From assembly GCA_030267565.1 (NCBI GenBank), contig BRXU01000001.1:2604001-2668000 (forward strand): 64,000 nucleotides of DNA, given 5' to 3'. Origin of the DNA: Pleodorina starrii. Its lineage: Eukaryota > Chlorophyta > Chlorophyceae > Chlamydomonadales > Volvocaceae. A program made the position numbers and the translations under genes. The notes below the pieces were generated by a model. That model made no database searches. It was not told the origin of the DNA and saw only the letters and a program-made list of their open reading frames with translations. This document shows, piece by piece, positions 57,410 through 64,000 of the stretch (its first letter is position 1; every line of letters starts with the position of its first letter).

Positions 57410-60400
57410 TCACTCCCCCGTGGCGGCCACGTCAGCGGCCACATCAGCGGCAGTAGCCGCAGCCGCAGCTGCGGCTCGCGCTGCGATGCGCTCCCTCATC
57501 CATGGCTCTAACAGGTGCTGCTGCATCCACCGCTCCACCGCCCTCCGCATCGTGTCCGTCTCCGTGTGGCCCACCCCCACCTCCGCGACGTATCGGAAGC
57601 GGGAGCCAAGCAGCGCCCCGATCGCCTCCTCCTCCCGCCGCTGCTGCTCCGCCGCCGCCGCCAGTGCCGCCGCCCGCGCGGCCGCCACCGCCGCCGCGTG
57701 GGCGGCAGCCGCCGCGGCCGCCGCCGCCGCAGCGACTGCCGCCGCCTCCTCGGCCGTCGAGGCGGCCGCGGCGACCGCCGCCGCTTTCGCTTCCTCCATT
57801 GCCGCAGCCAGGGCCGGGTCAACCACCGCGGCCGGGTCTTCCTCTTCCTCCTCCTCCTCCTCCTCGTAGACGGCGGCGGCGCCGCCGCCGCCGCCGACGT
57901 CAGTAGCGGACCTGCTGCGGACCGGCGAACCCCTGCCCGTGCTCGTGCCGCTTCTGCCACCCACGGACGACGCGCCGCCTCTCGAGCCCTCCTGTCCCAA
58001 CACGCGGCTGCCTTGCCCCCCGCCGCCCACCGCCCCCGATGCCTCCGCTTCCGCCTCCGCCACCACCGCCGCCTGAGCCGCCGCCGCCGCCTCCATCTCC
58101 GCCTCCGCCTCCTCCTCCAGGTGCTGCCGCCGCTGGTCCCGCGCCCACTCCAGGTACTTTGCCCGCGTGCTCTCCGCTGCCTGCTCCACGCCCGGCAGGG
58201 GGCAGGACTTGTCCAACTCGCCCGTCGCCACCAGCAGCGGCCGCGGCGCGAGGCTGGGCAGCGACAGGTGAGCATCGTAGAACGACAGCATGCCTGCGGT
58301 GGTGTGGGGTTGGGCGGCGCGAATGACAGGCGTCGAGCGATAAACCTGCCAGACCTGGTGATAAGACTTTAGGCGGAGGGTGAACTGCGAATGAGAGAAG
58401 GATACGAGGGAGGACGGGTACCACCCCTGCGCAGCACGCTTGCGTGCGAGGGGCAGGTCGCGCAGCACACAGCCGACTGTCCCGACGGCTCGGCGGTGCC
58501 TGACGGCGGGACTTCTTTGCCGTCGCAACCTTGGAGCGCGGCGGCACGGCACGTCTATTTGGCGCTACAACAAGCCGCCCCTCCCCCGGGTGGGTGGGTT
58601 ATCAGCTACCGTACTGCCGTACCCGGCAGGAGCTTGTTCCAGACCGCCGTGACCACCTCGGTGTCGATCTGTGATCATTCGAGGGAAGGAGGGCAGGTGG
58701 ATCGAATGGGTGAGGGCAACGGGTTACCCATTGGAAGGATGGGCGGCGGGTGGAAGGGTGGTTCACCGCCGTCCTGAACCACGGCCGCGTCTGTCGACCC
58801 CCGGCCGGGTTCCAACGGCTCCTTCCTTCCTGAACCGCTTCTCCCGAAGTCGCTGCTTGCTGATCCCAAACCAGCCAAAGTGCCTATTATATCCCTATTA
58901 CGTACCTCCGACGTCTTTGTGCCTTTGAGGTCAGCGGCAGCCACCTCAAACACGAAGGGGTAGCGCCCCACGCGCGCGTGGTACGACTCGTTGTCTACCG
59001 CCCAGCCAAAGCCCTGCACGCCCGACACGGGCGCCGCCACAGTGACCCGTGGGTCAATGATCGACAGCAGCCACGTGATCGTGCCGCCCATGCTGAAGCC
59101 TGCAGCCAGCCACCAACACCAGCCAGCCAGGCAGTCGGCGCGAGGCGAGGCAAGGTGGGGCACTGTCAATGGCGCTGCTATGATGCCCCAAACACAAGGG
59201 GGCGGGCTTCAGCGGAACCAGATCACGTCGCTGGAGATCCGCGGGAGATCCAGCGAGGTCTGTCGCCTGTCGCCGGCGACGGGCCCCGGCAGGTTGACGG
59301 GGCCGCGCGCGACGGGCGGCACAGGCCGTCGGCGAGCATCAGGCCCACACATCCCTCGCGCGCGCGGTCACTCACTCATATCCGGCGGCCAGGTGCGAGA
59401 GCTGTCCGGCCAGTGCCAGCCACCCGCCCGTCACGCCCGTGCCTGTCCCTTCGCTGCGGTATCTTATTTTCTTACCACCCGCCCGTCACTGTGCGTGAGG
59501 GTCCCATCTTTATCGGTGTTACCACCCACCCAGTCACCCACCCGTCACGCCCACGCGCGCCATGTCGACCTCCTCCCGCAGCGCCAACGCATCCAGCAGC
59601 AGCACCAGATCCCACACAGTGTCCAGAAACAGGGGCTGCTCGCCCGAGTCGCGCCAGCAAGCCGCCAGTGCCAGCTCGTACACGTTGCGAGCCGTCACCC
59701 GGTCAGCCCGCGCCGCCGCCGCGCCGCGGCTCCCGTGGGTCACCGCCCAGCTGCCGCCCGCCGCCGCCGTCGCCGCCGCGGGCTGCGCGGCGGCAGCTGC
59801 CGCCGCCGCGATCGCGGCGGCAACGGCGCCGTCGCGAGGCGATGTCAACGGCCGTGGCGAAGATGCCGCGGCCGCCGCCGCCGGAAGCGGCGGCGGCGGC
59901 GCTGTCGCCAGTATCGCGGTGGTTGCCTCCGCGCTGCGACGCTCCCGGAACTCCGCCGTGACTCCCAGCCATGCCGCCACAAAGCGCTCGTGCGCCAGCG
60001 CCCGCTGCAGCGCCTCCGCCTCCTCCCGCGCCTCCGCCGCGGCGGTGCGGGAGCCCGCCGGCGCCGCCGTGCGGGTCAACACCCGGGCCATCGTCCGACC
60101 GGACAGCAGCGGCGGCGGTGTCTCCGCCGCCGCCTCCGCTGCCGTGGCGGCGCCGCCGCCAGACGCCACCGACCCCGGCGATAGGCCGGCGGCGGCGTCT
60201 GCCCGCTGCAGAGCCGCCAGGACGTCGGGGTTCAGGCCCTTGACAGTCGCCACCAGCGCCGCCGCTGCGTCACCGGTGGCGACGGCCGCCGCCGCCTTCG
60301 ACGGCTGCGGCGGCGACGCCAGCTTCGGCGCCGCGGCGTTGAGCGCCGCTGCCACCTCCCACGGCACGGCGGCCCGCTGGCCGTGGTAGCGGGCGTCGAT

Positions 60401-61516
60401 GGCGGCGGTGAAGTAGCCCATGCGCGCGTAGAGCTCCTGTTTAGGCCGGACCACGTCCATGTTTTCACCTGGGGGTGGCGCGGGGAGGTTGCGGTCGAGT
60501 TTGAAGGGGGATGGCAAGGGTTTGGTCTGTGCGCCTTCAAGGCGCTGTGGGGGGCGCTGCGCGGCCCCACCTGTCGCATGCATGAACACGATCAGCGGTC
60601 GACGCACCGCAGGCGGCAACTCCGCCTGCGCGCCCGGACCCGGCACCGCATCGGACTCCTCCGCCTCCTCCGCCCCTGCAGCAACCGGCTCAACAGCAAC
60701 CGGCTCAGATGGCCGCTGCTGCTCCGCTGCCGGCTCCGCTGCCGGCGCAAGGTCCGGCGGCGTCTCCGGCCCCGCCCTCTCTCCTGCCTCGGCCTCCGCC
60801 GCTGCCTCCACCGCCGCCACTGCGCCGCCATCCGGTGCCGGCTCCGGCGGCGCCTGTGACCGCTGCTGCTGCTGTTGCTGCAGCTGCCTGTCTCGTTCGT
60901 CCATGGGTCGTATAATACGCAGCGGGACCCAGCCCTGCGGCCCTTCCTCCACATAATACTCGAGATCCTCGACCACGAGGCCTGAATACGTGGACGGGGA
61001 GAGGGATGCAGGGGACGGAGGCGCAGATTACCCTTTCTGTTCGCGAGCTGGCATCGCGAGAGAGGATGGAAAGCGCATGGAATGCTTAAGCATGTGGAAC
61101 TTGGGTGAGGATCTAAAGCTGAAGACCGAGAATGAGGGCAGAGGGAAGAAGTGGGGTCCGCATTCCTGATCCCTCGAGATCCTCCCCACGAACTCCACAG
61201 CCCACCCATTCAGGCACGCACCGGGCGTGCTCGGGGACGGCGTGGGCCATCTGACGGACGCCTTGTTGACCTGTGGCATGTACGGCGGTACGGCACACAG
61301 CATGGCATGTGCACGTGTGTGGGGTGCTATTACAAAGCTGTTGTCATAACCGAGCGCGCTGTCGACACAGCAACGGAAGCAAGGGAAGGAGAGCACGCCA
61401 GATGACTTTCCCAAAGCGAAAGATTCAACGCTGAAAGCTGCGTGACTCACGACGGGTGGCGAGTGCCGCTCCCGTGCTCGCTGCACCAACCGGTAGAGGA
61501 TGTCGGAAACGCTCAT
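57410..61516 (-). CDS. Alpha/beta hydrolase with large Ala-rich insertions
   Basis: Seven exons (61516-61451, 61270-61222, 60981-60571, 60468-59542, 59099-58906, 58668-58623, 58293-57410) join in phase to 858 residues. The core reads LIVFMHATG (oxyanion-hole strand, about 167-175), RMGYFTAAIDARYHG, RVGVTGFSMGGTITW with nucleophile Ser487 in G-F-S-M-G, LLVATGELDKSC with Asp592, and RYVAEVGVGHTETD with His807. This is a complete Ser-Asp-His triad in the usual order, of the prolyl-oligopeptidase/dienelactone-hydrolase-like type. Two long Ala/Gln/Glu-rich insertions nearly triple the usual core length of about 300. The substrate is unknown. No clear signal peptide was seen. The gene is head-to-head with the gene at 62066. 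Confidence 0.8.
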
Positions 61517-62065
61517 TGGTGCCAGGACCGCTTAACGCCACCAGTGCGATGCAACTGAGGTATGCTCCCCTACATATTAACGACACTTCCGTAAGCAGGC
61601 AAGCTTGCAGGAATAATGAATTCTGCAGTGTCCGCGTTGAGTCGCTGACCTACGCCAATTTTTTATCTAGCTTGTCTCAACGTGTATCATAGTAATATAC
61701 CGCAGCGATCGTAAACATAGCATACATGGAGCCTAGCTCAAACCGACGGTTGCAATGCACGCCGTAAGCGGTTCGGTTGTGGTGATCCAAGGTCGCACTT
61801 TTGAAGTACCCTACCACCTGCAATAGCCAAGACATCCACGGCTCATGCAACTAACTTGTCACTCTGCTTGCATTCTTACCTGATCCTGAGTCACTCCTGC
61901 CAAGGCCCGTCGCTTTGCTTTCCACACCTTGCCAAACGCCCATCATACAAAAGCTTGCCATCTGCTGGCTGCACCGTGCACATTCTTGCGTGCGAGCTCG
62001 GAGGCTCCACAAACGCACTTGTTAAGCGCTAGTAGTGTGCATTTGGGCTGAGAGCCTCGTGAAAT
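61517..62065. promoter_or_regulatory. Divergent promoter region
   Basis: A 549-bp spacer between two start codons facing away from each other. GC is lower than in the exons, and a TATA-like TAGTAATATACC lies near 61690. No other element is clear. Confidence 0.4.
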
Positions 62066-63878
62066 ATGACCACGGACCAGCCATCCGCCATGAATCAATT
62101 GAGCATGGGACTTGACAAGGCGCAGTTTGGCATTAAATTGAAGTCCCCGAAGATACTGGTTGGCCCGTTGGAGCTGGGACTTGCAGCCCATTACAACTTG
62201 TCTGACCCGAGCGGCCCCAGCGGGGAAAATGACCGTAAGGAGGCTTTGGTTAGCATCGAGAGGTTCAAGCCGTTACTGAGCGTGAAGGTCAGCTTGTGCC
62301 GGTGCTTGTCACCGCCCGCAGTGATGCCGTCGCCTGGCTAGATGCTGCGCTGCCCACTTCAACAACATGCAAGCGTTGCATGTGATTTCATTTCCACCTT
62401 GTTGTGTTTGTAGGATGTCTTCTTTCGGGGCAAATTTGAGCTGGAGCCGAAGGAGCGCTGCCTGCATTACAGGTATGTGTCCACCTGGCCTGTTGCCCGT
62501 TAAGCGGCGATACCCTCGTTAGAATATACACCGGCCATCGGACCACGTATATCCGGTTCAAGCGCCCAGTTGTTCCGGATTATACCCTTTTCTGCGTCTT
62601 AGCGACCCGCGGGTCACGTGCCTGCGTTATACCCCTCGAGTCTGCACCTCGCTGCCTCGCCCAGAACTTACCCTTCCTGTCAAAATGTCCTCACTTACAA
62701 AACTTCGAAAATCCATTCGCTGCTCCGCAGCAAGAAATTTCGGGTGCCATACCTGCACACGGAGCTGCTGAAGCTACGGCTGACCGCAAAGCTGCCGGCG
62801 GCCGAGACGTCCAGCGGCCTGCTAGGTCGCGCCTTCGGAGTCACGGTGACCTTTCAGCCGGAGCGCTCACGCCTCCTCCAGCTGCCGATGACACCGTCTG
62901 CGGCTTCCAGCACCGCGGCCAGCGGGGCCTCTAGATACGACCTACAGTTGGCGCCGCGGCTGGGTCCGCCGCAGGTGGTGTACGACAAGATTGGATTCCC
63001 GGGGAGCGTATATTTTAAGGTGCGTACCAGAATCATGGCTGATGATTCTGGGTTGGTTGTGGGATATTGCCCTGGCTGCACATGTTTCAGGCATGTGCCC
63101 TCGGCGCTCAAACCGCTTACCGGTACGCTTCCCTGCCGTGCAGACGAACGCCACGCTGCAGCTGACGGACGCGGCATCCATCCGCGACCTGCGCGCCCAC
63201 CTGGACGTGCACAGCGTCAACGCCGTGATCCGGCTGTATGACCCCGCGCACGTCAAGCCGTGCAGGGTGGGCCGCAACCTGGCGCGCGTGGCGCGAGAGC
63301 TCACGGCGGAGGATGTGGGATCGGAGGACGCGCCACACGCGGAGGTGCGTGTGGGTACTGGGAGTACGTCTTTACGTTGCTTGGGCTGTTGCATTGCGCG
63401 TCAGAGGAGGCAATGGTTAAGGTTTAGCAGAGATTTGGCTTGTAAAAGAGGGCGAATCTGTCAATAACTGTCTGTTATATAGGGCTCGAGCGGCGCATGT
63501 CGTTTCCAGATCAGTCGGCCCCAAGCATGTACGAGTAAGGCGCTGCGACCTCGTCTGAGACAGCCCTTCTTATGCTCGGTTTAATGGTCCCTTAGCTCTG
63601 CGTGGAGAGAGGTTACCACCAACGTCTCAGACGCATATAACGCTTCTCGGCCGCCACTGCGGCACGCGCGCCCCGTGCAGGTGTTCCGCGTGGCGGGGGC
63701 GCCGCAGCCCCAGCCGGACATCATCGACAAGCTCGCGGCTCGGAGCCGCGAGTGGGCGCATGCGGTGCTGGTCAACTCGTGCGTGGCCACACGCAACCTG
63801 CAGGACAAGGCGGCGGAAACGATGGAGGCCGTCCGGGCCTACGTGTCCAATGTCGCCGCCAGCAGCGGCAAGAGCTAA
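62066..63878 (+). CDS. Unrecognised 322-residue protein, five exons
   Basis: Exons 62066-62287, 62414-62472, 62731-63019, 63144-63344 and 63681-63878 join in phase (0,2,0,0). The start MTTDQPSAMNQLSM has no obvious presequence. The body alternates short hydrophobic and basic segments (FGIKLKSPKILVGPLELGLA, VFFRGKFELEPKERC, LLKLRLTAKLPA, FGVTVTFQPERSR), a pattern of many amphipathic beta-strands. The C-terminus is helical (DIIDKLAARSREWAHAV ... AAETMEAVRAYV). A beta-barrel envelope protein or lipid-binding fold is possible, but this is a guess from pattern only. I recognise no family. Confidence 0.65.
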
Positions 63879-64000
63879 CGGGCTCCCGAATGGCGGCAGG
63901 CGAACGGAACGTGCAGGCTGCCGCCTGGAGCGACATCTGCAGCTGAGGGCCGCAAGTGCGTCGGTAATTGACGAGCTGGAGGAGGCTGAGGAGGAAGCAT
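63879..64000 (+). other. Probable 3' UTR running off the window
   Basis: Short non-coding tail after the stop codon at 63876-63878, up to the window edge. Confidence 0.4.

Overview
The window is nuclear DNA from a green alga, most likely a volvocine (Chlamydomonas/Volvox/Gonium group). The evidence is GC-rich coding sequence, many short phase-compatible GT-AG introns with GTGAGT/GTGCGT/GTGGGT donors, TGTAA polyadenylation signals, TTTTAGGG-type interstitial repeats, Ala/Gln/Gly-rich low-complexity protein stretches, and a TOC/PAT-like tyrosine-recombinase retrotransposon. Gene models were built by hand by joining open frames at splice sites whose phases agree; none has transcript support here.

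Left part (1-24 kb): a small unrecognised minus-strand gene (62-1075) is divergent from a GT31 Fringe-like glycosyltransferase (1738-5257, +). About 4.8 kb without a supported gene follows. A Gln-rich putative chromatin protein with SAND-like and Tudor-like parts comes next (10874-15329, -), then an AT-richer gap, then a TCAIM-like (DUF4460/DUF4461 type) probable mitochondrial protein (17437-23721, -).

Middle (24-47 kb): an HSP110-type chaperone gene in 19 coding exons (24182-34115, +), preceded by a TATA box with three TTC heat-shock units at exact 10-bp spacing. After a 3.5-kb gap comes a large PAS-domain class III cyclase with guanylate-type signature residues and a 24-nt microexon that encodes part of the active site (38669-about 46464, -).

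Repeat block (47.5-57.4 kb): a degraded non-LTR reverse-transcriptase fragment; three copies of a 150-160 bp repeat that can fold and shows compensatory base changes; a full-length DIRS/PAT-like element (49562-55331) with split direct repeats, ATT recombination cores, an RT/RNase H ORF and a PHD-finger plus tyrosine-recombinase ORF; G/C palindromes; a second RT fragment; and a tRNA B-box-like segment.

Right part (57.4-64 kb): an alpha/beta hydrolase with a complete Ser-Asp-His triad (57410-61516, -) is head-to-head with an unrecognised 322-residue protein gene (62066-63878, +). The host genes are unrelated housekeeping, signalling and secretory genes with no operon logic. The most notable structures are the DIRS/PAT-like element, the structured repeats beside it, and the telomere-like repeats inside several introns.
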